The notes beneath the pieces are model-generated. The model made no database searches, had not been told where the DNA came from, and worked only from the letters and a program-made list of their open reading frames with translations. A DNA stretch of 64,000 nt, taken from assembly GCA_965224735.1 (NCBI GenBank), contig OZ245059.1, forward strand, positions 1,860,001-1,924,000, read 5' to 3'. Position 1 is the first letter of the stretch. Every line of letters begins with the position of its first letter. The position numbers and the translations under genes were made by a program. Shown in pieces: positions 36,517-45,472 of this stretch. The stretch comes from Robiginitomaculum_A sp036478535 (GTDB lineage Bacteria > Pseudomonadota > Alphaproteobacteria > Caulobacterales > Maricaulaceae).

Positions 36517-37229
36517 AATCATTCTTACTTGTCTTTTTGATGTTGGTGTCATTCGTACAGGCTGCGCAAGCACAATTTGGCGGTATCGTCTTTGACCCTA
36601 AGAACTTTGTGCAAAATCTCTATACGGCATCACGAACGCTGATTCAGATACGCCAGCAAGTAAGCCAACTTCGTAATGAAGCCCGTATGCTCATCGGACA
36701 GGCCAAAGACTTGGCCAAAATGGATTACAATGCGCAATACGAATTGCTGCGTATATTGCAAGAAATAGCAACGCTCACGGAAGAAGCCGAGAATGTAAGC
36801 TATGAAGTTGGCCGTAGCCGCGACCTAATGCGTGAGCATTACCCGCAAGAATATGCCGATATGTCAGATGATGAAATGTTGGCTAATGCAGAGGTGCAGT
36901 GGGAGAACTCCCGCGTGGCTTTTGAAGAAGCTATCGTCATGCAATCCAAAATGATCTCTAGCGTCAGAGTGGATGCCCGCACCCTCGATAAGTTGGTCAC
37001 TGAAAGCCAAAGTTCGACGGGTAATCTATCCGTAGCGCAAGCAGGCAACCAACTCCTCGCACTGCTCATCAAACAGATCATGCAAATGCAACAAATGGAC
37101 GCGGTGCAATACCGCGCACAAGCGCTTGAGCATTCACGCCAACTCGCCATCGAGAAAGAATCTCGCCAAAAGCACAAACGCTTTGTCGGCAACAGAAATG
37201 CTTATGGCAAGAAACGTAGGGGCAAGTAA
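36501..37229 (+). CDS. trbJ: TrbJ, VirB5-like periplasmic protein
   Basis: A 242-residue protein with an N-terminal signal peptide (RRRIKSFLLVFLMLVSFVQA, cleavage after AQA) and the TrbJ pattern QFGGIVFDPKNFVQN followed by long helices. It is a minor pilus or adhesion component. ATG 36501 was preferred to an in-frame start 33 bases earlier inside trbE because it gives a proper signal peptide and follows AGAGGG. No trbK entry-exclusion gene is seen between trbJ and trbL; trbL begins at the overlapping TAATG. Confidence 0.9.
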   Translation: MRRRIKSFLLVFLMLVSFVQAAQAQFGGIVFDPKNFVQNLYTASRTLIQIRQQVSQLRNEARMLIGQAKDLAKMDYNAQYELLRILQEIATLTEEAENVSYEVGRSRDLMREHYPQEYADMSDDEMLANAEVQWENSRVAFEEAIVMQSKMISSVRVDARTLDKLVTESQSSTGNLSVAQAGNQLLALLIKQIMQMQQMDAVQYRAQALEHSRQLAIEKESRQKHKRFVGNRNAYGKKRRGK

Positions 37230-38563
37230 TGGATAACCTTTCCGTCATAGATGAGTTCCTCAAAACCTTTAGCACTTACATAGACTCGGGTTTTGGCTTG
37301 CTTGGCCCGGATGTCATGTTCCTCACGGCGTTTCTTATCGGCATAGATATTACGCTTGCAGGTCTGTATTGGGCAATGGGGCCAGATACCAATGTTATTG
37401 CTAAGTTTCTTAAGAAGGTAATGTATGTTGGGTTCTTCGCGCTGATCCTGAATAATTTTGCATTCTTGAGCGACATCATCTTTACCAGCTTTGGGCAGTT
37501 AGGATTAAACGCTACGGGCAAGACCATTACGGCGGCTGACTTAATGCGCCCCGGTTTTGTTGCCAGTGTCGGCTTTGACGCGGCGCATCCTTTGCTCACC
37601 GAAGTTCAAGATTTAACCGGCCCGATTAAGTTTTTCACCAATATCGTCACCATCATTATTTTATTGCTGGCGTGGGTGATTACACTATTCGCCTTCTTCT
37701 TTTTATCCATCCAGCTTTTTGTCACCATTATTGAATTTAAGCTCACGACCTTAGCAGGCTTTGTGCTGATCCCGTTTGCGCTTTGGAATAAAACATCATT
37801 CCTCGCAGAGAAAGTGCTCGGCAATATCATCGCCTCTGGCATTAAGCTGATGGTGCTGGCGATTATTATCGGTATTGGCTCGACTATCTTTGGGCAAGTG
37901 ACGGCGGCGTTCGTACCGGGTGAAGTTACGCTCGAAGATGCAGCGTCCGTTATCCTTGCCTCCCTCGCTATATTCGCTCTTGGTATATTCGGCCCTGGCA
38001 TTGCGACGGGGCTTGTATCTGGCGCGCCGCAACTCGGCGCAGGTGCGGCAGTTGGCACTATGGCTGCCGTTGGCGCCGGAGCAATGGCGGGCGGCGCTGC
38101 CGCAGGTGCGGGCGCAGGCATGGCAGGTAAAGCCGCTGGCGGCGCGGTAAAAGCGGGCGCGTCACTTGCTGGCGGTGCGCAGCTTTCCTTTGCCCTTGGA
38201 AAGGCGGCATCAGGTTCAGGCGGCGTAAAAGGTGCGCTTGGCGGTGCGTCCGCAATGGCGCAAGCAGGCATGGGAGCAGTTAAGAACGCTGGCAAAGCAG
38301 CCGCTTCAAAAGCTACAGGCAGTGTCGGCGCGGCTCATAAAGCAGGAATGCGCGGCGGGCTTAATGGCCTGTCCCAAAAAGGTCTCAAGCCTGTCAGCGC
38401 CAATGATGGCGGTTCTGGCGGCGGTGCAAATCAACCCGATTGGGCCAAGAAGATCAAACGCCAGCAAACAACGCATAATGCTACGCGCCGAGCAGGCGAT
38501 GCAATCCGCTCTGGCGACACACGCGGCGGCGGCTTCGCCCTCAAATTAGAACAAGAAGAATAG
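37229..38563 (+). CDS. trbL: TrbL, VirB6-like polytopic membrane protein
   Basis: A 444-residue inner-membrane channel component. The first 270 residues hold about six membrane helices (for example FLTAFLIGIDITLAGLYWAM and IIILLLAWVITLFAFFFLSI). The last 170 are Gly/Ala-rich with many GAG/GGA repeats and a basic end, as usual for TrbL. That low-complexity DNA gives a long opposite-strand open frame that is not a gene. It follows trbJ by TAATG overlap and is followed by trbF after nine bases. Confidence 0.9.
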   Translation: MDNLSVIDEFLKTFSTYIDSGFGLLGPDVMFLTAFLIGIDITLAGLYWAMGPDTNVIAKFLKKVMYVGFFALILNNFAFLSDIIFTSFGQLGLNATGKTITAADLMRPGFVASVGFDAAHPLLTEVQDLTGPIKFFTNIVTIIILLLAWVITLFAFFFLSIQLFVTIIEFKLTTLAGFVLIPFALWNKTSFLAEKVLGNIIASGIKLMVLAIIIGIGSTIFGQVTAAFVPGEVTLEDAASVILASLAIFALGIFGPGIATGLVSGAPQLGAGAAVGTMAAVGAGAMAGGAAAGAGAGMAGKAAGGAVKAGASLAGGAQLSFALGKAASGSGGVKGALGGASAMAQAGMGAVKNAGKAAASKATGSVGAAHKAGMRGGLNGLSQKGLKPVSANDGGSGGGANQPDWAKKIKRQQTTHNATRRAGDAIRSGDTRGGGFALKLEQEE

Positions 38564-38572
38564 GAGAAAATT

Positions 38573-39262
38573 ATGTGGAAACGCAGTCAATCAAGATACG
38601 GCACAACGCCAGTTCCCGAAACGCCTTATCAACGTGCCGCTCAAGTCTGGGATGACCGTATCGGCTCTGCCCGTGTGCAGGCTAAAAACTGGCGGCTAGC
38701 AACTTTGCTATCCATTGGGCTATCAGCACTGTTGGCAGGTGCCTTCATCTGGCAAAGCTCACAAAGTATGGTCACGCCTTATGTGGTGGAAGTGGACACC
38801 AATGGTTCGGTCCGCGCCATCGGCCCCGCCACAGAAAACTTCATACCGTCGGACGCGCAAATTGCGCATCAACTTGCGGATTTCATTAGCAATGTGAGGT
38901 CAGTTTCGATTGATCCAGTAGTGCTTAGGCAGAACTGGCTAGAGGCGTACAGCTTTGCCACTGACCAAGCCGCTGTCACGCTCAACACTTACGCCACGGA
39001 AAACGACCCGTTCGCAGACATCGGGCAGCGCAGCGTTACTGTTGATGTTGCGTCCATTGTACGCTCATCAAATGACAGTTTTGAAATCCGTTGGCGCGAG
39101 ACTTCATATCGCGGCGGCGCTCTCATCGGCACTGAAAACTTCACAGCCATTCTATCCATCATCATCCACCCCCCGACCGATGCACAAACTCTGCATAGCA
39201 ATCCCCTTGGCCTCTATGTGCACGGCCTTAACTGGTCAAAAGACCTCAATTCAGGAGAATAA
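38573..39262 (+). CDS. trbF: TrbF, VirB8-like protein
   Basis: A 229-residue bitopic protein: short cytoplasmic N-terminus with the TrbF signature PETPYQRAAQVWDDRIGSAR, one membrane helix (LATLLSIGLSALLAGAFIW), and a periplasmic VirB8-like domain ending LYVHGLNWSKDL. It nucleates the channel core. Ribosome-binding site AGGAGA is present; trbG starts one base after its stop. Confidence 0.95.
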   Translation: MWKRSQSRYGTTPVPETPYQRAAQVWDDRIGSARVQAKNWRLATLLSIGLSALLAGAFIWQSSQSMVTPYVVEVDTNGSVRAIGPATENFIPSDAQIAHQLADFISNVRSVSIDPVVLRQNWLEAYSFATDQAAVTLNTYATENDPFADIGQRSVTVDVASIVRSSNDSFEIRWRETSYRGGALIGTENFTAILSIIIHPPTDAQTLHSNPLGLYVHGLNWSKDLNSGE

Positions 39263-39263
39263 A

Positions 39264-40295
39264 ATGAGACATTCACACCTATTAAAAACAGCGGCTGCGG
39301 CCTGCTTATTAGTATCCCTAAGCGGCTGCGCCAGCCTGCAAAAACAATTTGCAGATTTCAAACTTGATATGTCACGAAAGGATGTTGCGCCCGTAGAAAT
39401 GAGCGCGGCCATTCTGAATATCGAAGAACCCATCATGGAAGAGCGCCCAATCGAAATTGAATTTATCAAACCGCTCGTCATGCCCGGTCAGATGAAATTA
39501 CGGCCCGCGTCTTACGTTACGTCCGGCCCACTTCTCAAACCGTTTGAAGCGATTGAGCAGGCGAATGCTTCAGCTTCCATAGAACCCAATAGCAGTAATT
39601 ATCTTAACGCTATTCAAGTCTATCCCTATACGCCCGGCTCGCTTTACCAAGTTTACTGCGCGCCGCAGCAAGTTACAGATATTGCCTTGCAGCCCGGCGA
39701 AGAACTGACCTCCGTATCAGCAGGTGATACCATCCGTTGGATAGTTGGCGACACGGTATCAGGAGCAATAGGCGGAGACCAAGTGCATATACTCGTCAAA
39801 CCTACCAAGCCGAACCTTGCCACCAATATTGTGATTACCACGAGCAAGCGCACATATTACCTTGAGCTACATTCGTACAAAGACACTTATATGGCGGCAG
39901 TATCTTGGCGTTATCCGCGAGAAGCGCTCGGGCTGCGCGGCGTAAAAAAGATGACGCGGCGGGCTAAATCCAAAGCTGCCGCAACCATCAGCAAGCCAAA
40001 CCTATCTATTGATAATCTAAATTTTAGATATGAGATTAAAGGCGACAATCCACATTGGCGGCCACTGCGCGCTTTTGATGATGGGCATAAGGTGTTCATT
40101 CAATTCCCAGAACGATTAGATCAAGGCGAATCGCCGCCATTATTTGTGATGGGACGTAAAGGTAAAAGCCAACTGGTCAATTATCGAGTCAAAGGTTCTT
40201 ACTATATTGTTGACCGCTTGTTTAAATCCGCCGAACTACGCCTTGGCGAAAAAGACCAAGAAATTGTGCGCATAGTCCGTGACACAAAATCATGA
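39264..40295 (+). CDS. trbG: TrbG, VirB9-like outer-membrane channel component
   Basis: A 343-residue protein beginning with a lipoprotein-type signal (LLVSLSGCASL, lipobox LSGC, Cys near residue 23). The VirB9-like body has the conserved VYPYTPGSLYQVYCAPQQVT, TYYLELHSYKDTYMAAVSW and a C-terminal YYIVDRLFKSAELRLG. It links TrbI to the outer membrane. The ATG at 39264 follows AGGAGA; the longer frame beginning inside trbF is not used. It overlaps trbI by four bases (ATGA). Confidence 0.95.
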   Translation: MRHSHLLKTAAAACLLVSLSGCASLQKQFADFKLDMSRKDVAPVEMSAAILNIEEPIMEERPIEIEFIKPLVMPGQMKLRPASYVTSGPLLKPFEAIEQANASASIEPNSSNYLNAIQVYPYTPGSLYQVYCAPQQVTDIALQPGEELTSVSAGDTIRWIVGDTVSGAIGGDQVHILVKPTKPNLATNIVITTSKRTYYLELHSYKDTYMAAVSWRYPREALGLRGVKKMTRRAKSKAAATISKPNLSIDNLNFRYEIKGDNPHWRPLRAFDDGHKVFIQFPERLDQGESPPLFVMGRKGKSQLVNYRVKGSYYIVDRLFKSAELRLGEKDQEIVRIVRDTKS

Positions 40296-41554
40296 GCGAA
40301 GCAGTCAACAATCCAGACCTCGCAATCCGCGCAAAACCAAAGCCCGTGAAACGGTTTAGCCGCAAGGCGTTAATCCTTGGCGGCACGGCATTAAGCGCGG
40401 GGTTATTTGCAGCCTTGGCCTTTGCCCTGCAATCACCAGAATATGGTGACAGTGAGCGGCCAAGTGAGCTTTATAATGTTTCTCATAAACCTATGTCCGA
40501 TGCGCTCGATGCCCTGCCAAAAACATATGCAGATATGCGGCCAAAACTAGGGCCGCCATTACCCGGAGATTTAGGAGCTGCATTCTTAGAAGCCAATCAA
40601 GGCGGCGCGCCTGTGCAGGAATTGGATAATCCGTTTCAATATGCGCCAAAGGATGCGCTGCCGCCGAGACAGTACAGGCAAGCAGCTACTGATCAATCTG
40701 CACCCGCGCCGAGCAAGCGTGATGAGGCAAGGGAGTCGGGATTATTCTTCTCTGTTGGTTCTAACCAGCAAGGCACAATAAAAACGCCAGATCAATTCGA
40801 CCAAATGGACGCACAGCTAGAGCAAGCTTATTCGAACCTTGCCAGTGTAAATATGATGGCAGGTAATGGCGTGCCAATGATGGGCAATGCGGAGTTTAAC
40901 GCTGCGCCTGCCTATCAAAATAGTAAATCTGCTTTCCTTGGGCAATCTGCGGGCGAGATATATAATCCATACGTCCTACAATCCCCAAAATCCCCATATC
41001 AAATTATGGCAGGGACATTGATACCTGCTAGTCTTGTGACAGGGCTTAACTCTGATTTACCGGGACAAGTGATTGGGCAGGTTACGGAAAATGTTTATGA
41101 TACCGTAACAGGTGAGTATTTACTAATTCCCCAAGGAGCGCGACTGCTTGGACGATACGATAGCGTCATTGCTTATGGCCAAAGCCGCGCCCTTGTTGCG
41201 TGGACACGGATTATTTTCCCCAATGGTAATTCCATCCAGCTCGACAATTTACCTGCTGTTGACGGGCAAGGCTTTGCAGGGCTGAAAGACAAAGTAGACC
41301 GTCATACTTGGCAGTTCATGAAAGGGGCGGTGTTATCATCGCTATTGAGTGTTGGTTCAGAACTTTCATCCGATGATGAAGGACGGCTTGCCCGCGCCCT
41401 GCAAAATGCAGGACAAGATACGGCCAACATAGCAGGACAACGCATTATCGAGCGTAGTCTCAATATCCAGCCAACACTTAGTGTCCGCCCCGGTTGGCGG
41501 TTCTCAATCATCGTATCAAAAGACCTCATCCTCAAACCATATGGAGAAAAATAG
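40292..41554 (+). CDS. trbI: TrbI, VirB10-like protein
   Basis: A 420-residue protein with a cytoplasmic basic N-terminus, a membrane helix (ALILGGTALSAGLFAALAFA, about residues 28-48), a proline-rich periplasmic linker, and the conserved C-terminal barrel (AGTLIPASLVTGLNSDLPGQ, LLIPQGARLLGRYDS, PTLSVRPGWRFSIIVSKDL). It spans both membranes and gates the channel. It is coupled to trbG and to the DUF2274 gene (TAGTG). Confidence 0.95.
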   Translation: MSEAVNNPDLAIRAKPKPVKRFSRKALILGGTALSAGLFAALAFALQSPEYGDSERPSELYNVSHKPMSDALDALPKTYADMRPKLGPPLPGDLGAAFLEANQGGAPVQELDNPFQYAPKDALPPRQYRQAATDQSAPAPSKRDEARESGLFFSVGSNQQGTIKTPDQFDQMDAQLEQAYSNLASVNMMAGNGVPMMGNAEFNAAPAYQNSKSAFLGQSAGEIYNPYVLQSPKSPYQIMAGTLIPASLVTGLNSDLPGQVIGQVTENVYDTVTGEYLLIPQGARLLGRYDSVIAYGQSRALVAWTRIIFPNGNSIQLDNLPAVDGQGFAGLKDKVDRHTWQFMKGAVLSSLLSVGSELSSDDEGRLARALQNAGQDTANIAGQRIIERSLNIQPTLSVRPGWRFSIIVSKDLILKPYGEK

Positions 41555-41778
41555 TGACCAAACCAAATCTCAAACTCGCAAAACTACCAGATCTGAAGCC
41601 AGCAAAAATAACGGTGGCATTGCCGCCTGACCTTATGGGGGATCTGGAAATCTATGCGAAAATCTATGAGCAAACTTACGGTGAGAAACAGCCCGTAAAT
41701 GCGCTTGTCCCATCCATGCTTGCCAGCTTTTTAGCCAGCGATCACGGATTTAAGAAAGCCAAGCGAGAGCTTGCTTAG
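41554..41778 (+). CDS. DUF2274 family protein
   Basis: A 74-residue protein that closes the trb operon, starting at a GTG that overlaps the trbI stop (TAGTG); the longer frame begins inside trbI. Sequence LAKLPDLKPAKITVALPPDL then LVPSMLASFLASDHGFKK matches DUF2274, which follows trbI in nearly all alphaproteobacterial Trb clusters. The fold is probably ribbon-helix-helix-like; function unknown. Confidence 0.8.
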   Translation: MTKPNLKLAKLPDLKPAKITVALPPDLMGDLEIYAKIYEQTYGEKQPVNALVPSMLASFLASDHGFKKAKRELA

Positions 41779-41816
41779 AGCTGTTTCACTTAACCCCAAA
41801 GCCGAAAGGATTTATC

Positions 41817-42131
41817 ATGGCTAATATAGGTACATTTAAACAAACAAAGACAGGTTATGAAGGCACAATCGCAACACTTAGCATGACCCACAAAGTCAAA
41901 TTTATCGCCAACGACAATAAGAAGAGCGAAGATAGCCCCGACTACTTCATTAAGTCAGGCCGCAGCGATTTTGGCGTAGCGTGGAAAGAAACCAAAGATG
42001 GCGACGAACCACTAGATTACGTCAAAGTGCTACTTGATGGCCCTATGCTAAGTAAGCCAGTAAACGCCGCATTATTCGACCATGACGACGGCGCAGACCT
42101 CGTATGGTCACGGCCTAAGAAGGCGCAGTAA
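41817..42131 (+). CDS. DUF736 family protein, second intact copy
   Basis: A 104-residue DUF736 protein (IGTFKQTKTGYEGTIATL, KFIANDNKKSEDSPDYFI, FGVAWKE). It is only distantly similar to the copy at 20270, sharing the family core but few identical stretches, so it is an old paralogue, unlike the decayed copy at 19639-19961, which is near-identical in layout to 20270. It follows the trb operon by 38 bases with AAAGGA as ribosome-binding site, and ends before a hairpin terminator. Confidence 0.85.
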   Translation: MANIGTFKQTKTGYEGTIATLSMTHKVKFIANDNKKSEDSPDYFIKSGRSDFGVAWKETKDGDEPLDYVKVLLDGPMLSKPVNAALFDHDDGADLVWSRPKKAQ

Positions 42132-42152
42132 GAGTTTGTAAGTATCATAATT

Positions 42153-42181
42153 AACATCGGCTCTTATTTAGTGCCGATGTT
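42153..42181 (+). terminator. Hairpin terminator of the trb operon
   Basis: AACATCGGC and GCCGATGTT form a perfect 9-base stem around CTCTTATTTAGT-like loop sequence, 20 bases after the DUF736 stop. No long T-run follows on the plus strand. Confidence 0.6.
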
Positions 42182-42191
42182 GAGAGGCCAC

Positions 42192-42386
42192 ATGGACATT
42201 AGGGATTCAGACATTGAAGAAGGCTTGGTAACGGCAGCAAAGCTTGTCGAAGCCTATGGCGATGAATATTGGCCTATTTTTGAAAAGCTTGAAAAAGAAT
42301 TAGATAAAAGACAATCGCGAGTTTTGAAAGTTAGGGCGAGGCTTAGGTCGCGTAAACTTTCAAGAATTATGAAGCAAAAAGACTAG
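42192..42386 (+). CDS. Small integrase-convergent protein, element 1
   Basis: A 64-residue protein MDIRDSDIEEGLVTAAKLVE then YGDEYWPIFEKLEKELDKRQ and a very basic tail. The GTG 21 bases earlier lies in the terminator stem, so ATG 42192 is used. It ends six bases before the convergent integrase stop. The equivalent spot in the second element holds a clear paralogue (56907-57065; YGDQYWPLFARLERELKDRR). Not recognised as a named family; the amphipathic helix with many Lys/Arg suggests nucleic-acid or integrase binding. Confidence 0.6.
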   Translation: MDIRDSDIEEGLVTAAKLVEAYGDEYWPIFEKLEKELDKRQSRVLKVRARLRSRKLSRIMKQKD

Positions 42387-42392
42387 AACCCA

Positions 42393-43784
42393 TCAGAGAG
42401 TTCCATTTGAGTATGGTAGTAAAATTTTGAGCATCTCGTCACGGCGATATTCTAAAGAGCCGCCATCACCATATTCGGGTCTGTCATTTTTATGCCCCAT
42501 GAGTTTGCATCGCAACCCGTAATCAAGCCCCGCTTCAAGCATACGTTTTTCAAAAGAATGCCTAATTGAATACACCTTATGATTTTCAGTGGGTAGCAGG
42601 TCGCGGCTTTTAAGTGCTTTCATGAGAATTGCGGATAGGCTCGTTTCCTTATCAAAATACCTTGGGAATCCTTTTGGATTAGCCTGCATTGCTGCTAACG
42701 AAATACCCATAAGCGGTATATCACGATCAGAGGCGTCGGCCTTAATCTCGCGGTGTTCTTTCTCTCGAATTGCTATGTATGGTACATTGCCTTTGAGACG
42801 GATGTTCTCTGGGCGCAGATTGCAAATTTCACTTGGCCGCGCTCCTGTTTCGATGAGCGTAAGTAAAATATGCCTAGCCTGTGGGTTAATATCATCAAAG
42901 ACCCCCGGCGCTAAAATACGCTCTATAATCCATTTGGCTTCAAAGGGTGGACGTTTCTTTTTGCTCTTACGGTCTTCTTTGAAGGATAATTTTCGAAATG
43001 GATTCGGGCGATCTTCCTCGCCTCTATATTCGAAAAATGACCTGTACAAAGTTCTCATATTCCCGACATGCCTATTTGCAGTATATGGCGTGGGTTTTTT
43101 GCCATCGTCATCGCCAGTTTTGATCCTGTCTATCCACCAGTTGCGGTATTCCAGAGCAATATCACGGGTAATGCTATCCATTTTCAAATCACTCGCAGCT
43201 TGAATGAAATAATTGATGGATGTTCGCTTGGCTTTCTCCCATGACCGTCGTTGGTGGGGAGATTTTTTAAATTGAGAATCGAATGCGATTGTATCGACAT
43301 ATAATTTAAAGGCATCGGATACTCTTACGCTAAATGCATCTGGCCTAGAAGCTGTGCCCATAAGAGCTTCGGCATCTCTTCTTTGTGGAGTATCATCAAT
43401 GCTGGCGCCTTTCTCAAGCGTCTTGAGGCGTGCGAGTATGTCTTCAACGGATTCGTCTTCTAGTAATGCTTGTATTGGTTTGTAGGTAAAGCCGTGAACC
43501 AGAGCGCGCGCCGAGGCTGCCTTATGACGTTGTTTTGCTACATCGCGCGTAGTTTCAGTGACGCCATTGCTTGATAGGGATTCAAGGGAGAGGGCATACC
43601 AATAAGCATTGTCGGCCTCTTCAAGAGCGTCCCGCCTCATGCGGGCAATGTCTATAGATTTAGTTTTTAGTGAAGTGCGTAAAAACCGTCTTGATTCTAC
43701 GTCGAGGTATTGGTTTGGAACGCGCCGATTATAGTGCCACCGCCCATTTCGCTTTAATAGAAATCTATCTTTTTCATCTACCAT
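42393..43784 (-). CDS. Tyrosine integrase of element 1 (tRNA-Asn)
   Basis: A 463-residue tyrosine recombinase with an N-terminal DUF6538-like arm-binding region (RNGRWHYNRRVPNQYLDVES), a core-binding domain, and the catalytic domain: box I arginine in ETGARPSEICNLRPE, box II YSIRHSFEKRMLEAGLDYG and LMGHKN, and a tyrosine-rich end (EYGDGGSLEYRRDEM). In box II a Tyr stands where HxxR usually has His. Its 5' end faces the 3' end of tRNA-Asn 130 bases away, so it integrates the ICE there. It is related over its whole length to the second integrase. Confidence 0.9.
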   Translation of the reverse strand: MVDEKDRFLLKRNGRWHYNRRVPNQYLDVESRRFLRTSLKTKSIDIARMRRDALEEADNAYWYALSLESLSSNGVTETTRDVAKQRHKAASARALVHGFTYKPIQALLEDESVEDILARLKTLEKGASIDDTPQRRDAEALMGTASRPDAFSVRVSDAFKLYVDTIAFDSQFKKSPHQRRSWEKAKRTSINYFIQAASDLKMDSITRDIALEYRNWWIDRIKTGDDDGKKPTPYTANRHVGNMRTLYRSFFEYRGEEDRPNPFRKLSFKEDRKSKKKRPPFEAKWIIERILAPGVFDDINPQARHILLTLIETGARPSEICNLRPENIRLKGNVPYIAIREKEHREIKADASDRDIPLMGISLAAMQANPKGFPRYFDKETSLSAILMKALKSRDLLPTENHKVYSIRHSFEKRMLEAGLDYGLRCKLMGHKNDRPEYGDGGSLEYRRDEMLKILLPYSNGTL

Positions 43785-43793
43785 ATCTACACC

Positions 43794-43827
43794 ATGTGTG
43801 ACGTAATGTGTCCATTATGTGTGACGT
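43794..43827. repeat. Three direct repeats upstream of integrase 1
   Basis: ATGTGTGACGT occurs at 43794-43804 and 43817-43827 with a shorter ATGTGT copy at 43806-43811, a period of 11-12 bases, immediately before the integrase start. They could be integrase arm sites or an operator. Confidence 0.6.
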
Positions 43828-43913
43828 TTATAGCAAATACGTCATAGAAGGGCAAGGCGTATTTTAAAAACGCCGTAAATACAATGGTTTAAGAAAAAAT
43901 GATTTTGAAAGAG

Positions 43914-43989
43914 TGGCTCCGCAAGCAGGACTCGAACCTGCGACCCAATGATTAACAGTCATTTGCTCTACCAACTGAGCTATTGCGGA
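43914..43989 (-). tRNA. tRNA-Asn (anticodon GTT)
   Basis: Read leftward it gives a 76-base cloverleaf with acceptor TCCGCAA/TTGCGGA, anticodon loop CTGTTAA (GTT), T-loop GGTTCGAGTCC and an encoded CCA. Its 3' end is the likely attachment site for the neighbouring integrase; the other copy of this sequence was not found in the window. Confidence 0.95.
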
Positions 43990-44121
43990 ATACTCACTTC
44001 TTAAGGAGGTAATTTTAACATTAACCCTAAGTCTACGACAAGTATTATTTACGGTGAAAATTACTTTTTTTCGTTAACATATTTGAGAGCGTTCAAAAAT
44101 AATTTTTTGAATTGTTTCGAG

Positions 44122-44149
44122 GAAAAAAAGGGAGCTTAAGAAAGCTCCC
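44122..44149 (-). terminator. Leftward rho-independent terminator upstream of tRNA-Asn
   Basis: GGGAGCTT and AAGCTCCC form an 8-base stem; on the minus strand it is followed by CTTTTTTTCC. No gene that it could serve remains to its right, so it may mark the chromosomal gene that bordered tRNA-Asn before the second element arrived. The rest of 43990-44250 shows nothing else. Confidence 0.65.
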
Positions 44150-44334
44150 GAAGGTGTTAGGTGAATAGTGGGTGTCTTCAAGATAAGACTTTACCTTTAT
44201 TAACGAGTGTGGTTAAAATAGTGTTAACGAGGCGAAATTAATTTATTTTTAAGGGGCTGTCCCAGATAACTATACTCAGACACCTCTATAACCCGAATTT
44301 CACCTTGACATTTCCCTCCTGATAGATTGGGCTC

Positions 44335-44968
44335 ATGTTTATGATTAAGTCTGATTTTTTATCAAAGAGGGAACGCCGTGAATTGAAGAGTGTCGTGCGT
44401 TGTCCGAGCGAGGATCACGGGATAGCGCGGCGGTGCAATGCTTTGCTTTTGTTGGATGATGGTTGGAGTTGTGAGCGGGCTAGCCAAGTCCTTTACCTTG
44501 ATGATGATACAATCCGCACTTGGTACAAAAAATACGCCGAGGGTGGTTTCGAGCTGATGGCGAGCTTTGATTACAAGGGTGGTTTCTCCAAATTGAGTGT
44601 GGACATAGAAGCGGCTCTTGTGTCTTGGTTGGAGGCTCGTGTCTGTCAGAATGCACACGAGGTTCGCGCCTTTATCTGGCACAACTGGCAAGTCGATTAT
44701 TCCAAGTCTGGCTGCATCAAATTGCTGCATCGTTTGGGTTTTGAATGCAAAAAGCCTACGCCTTTACCAGGTCATATTAACGAGCAGGCACAGGCTGAAT
44801 TTATAGAGAATTATCAGCGGCTCTTGAACGGCTTAACGCTTGATGAGACGGTATATTTCTGTGATGCTGTCACCCTGAACATCAATCAAGACCAAGCCGT
44901 GGCTGGATGCGCAAGGATGCGAACATGGCCATAAAACGCAGCACGGGACGTAAGCGCGTGAAAATGAA
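44335..44968 (+). pseudogene. Truncated IS630-family transposase
   Basis: The first 180 residues (MFMIKSDFLSKRERRELKSV, RCNALLLLDDGWSCERASQ, FIWHNWQVDYSKSGCIKLLH, DETVYFCDAV) match IS630-family transposases. At about 44872 one base is missing, so the conserved HPEHQ....GWMRKDANMAIK segment continues in the next frame, and at about 44968 the gene is cut off by an IS200/IS605 element. The catalytic DDE part is therefore lost. The left end of the element (GGGGCTGTCCCAG) is near 44253; no right end was found. Confidence 0.8.
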
Positions 44969-45472
44969 TAACCCCGCCCCAAGGGGCGAGGTATCAAAAG
45001 AGTGTAAGTTGTTTATCACTGTGTAGTTTTGTATATTCTTTGCCTTGATTTTGGACGTAGCTTGTTATTGTGCTCTCATCTCCGTGACGCCCAACTGTGG
45101 ATGCAAAATAACCATCACTCCAAAATTCTCCACCCCAAAGTGACTTTTTAACATGAGGACACAACCTAAATATCTCGCGTGCGGTGATACTTTTTATTAC
45201 AGTGACCAACTTGGTCACTGTATAGGTCGGAACCGACTGTACCAAAAAATGAACATGGTCTTTATCCGTTCCAATCTCCAAAAACTTTAACTGGTAACGA
45301 TCTTCAATCTCCAAACAAACATCACGTAAAACTTCATCAACTTGGGGGTCAAAAACAGCACGCCTATATTTTGCGGGAAACACAAAATGGTAAAGAAGTA
45401 TCGTTACGTTATGTCGTTATGGATATATTCGCTCACGCGAATATTCTACGCCGCAAGCGGCGAGGAATGAAA
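44953..45472 (-). mobile_element. Minimal IS200/IS605-type element
   Basis: A single tnpA is bounded by similar hairpins: CCTCGCCCCTTGGGGCGGGG at 44968-44987 (right end) and CCTCGCCGCTTGCGGCG at 45449-45465 (left end), read leftward. Both are preceded by an AT pair and followed by AATATTC or TTATTCA. There is no tnpB. It lies in the IS630 remnant. Boundaries are approximate. Confidence 0.6.
44994..45383 (-). CDS. IS200/IS605 TnpA (Y1 transposase), start unclear
   Basis: A 129-residue frame from GTG that covers most of a TnpA: YRRAVFDPQV, the HUH pair in KDHVHFLVQSVPTY (HVH), and the catalytic-tyrosine region FWSDGYFASTVGRH near residue 95. Upstream codons of the same frame encode the family's expected N-terminus (RHNVTILLYHFVFP), yet no ATG, GTG or TTG precedes them before a TAA at 45417-45419. 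Either the true start is lost, so the gene is inactive, or an unusual start codon is used. An 8-base hairpin ATATTCGC-TCAC-GCGAATAT (45425-45444) sits just upstream, as in IS200 where it controls translation. Confidence 0.7.
   Translation of the reverse strand: MFPAKYRRAVFDPQVDEVLRDVCLEIEDRYQLKFLEIGTDKDHVHFLVQSVPTYTVTKLVTVIKSITAREIFRLCPHVKKSLWGGEFWSDGYFASTVGRHGDESTITSYVQNQGKEYTKLHSDKQLTLF

Noticed and set aside
37606..38295. Leftward 229-codon frame rich in Ala and Pro
   Set aside because: Antisense of the Gly/Ala-rich end of trbL; composition artefact without a family signature.
42589..43203. 204-codon rightward frame
   Set aside because: Antisense to integrase 1, whose motifs are clear.
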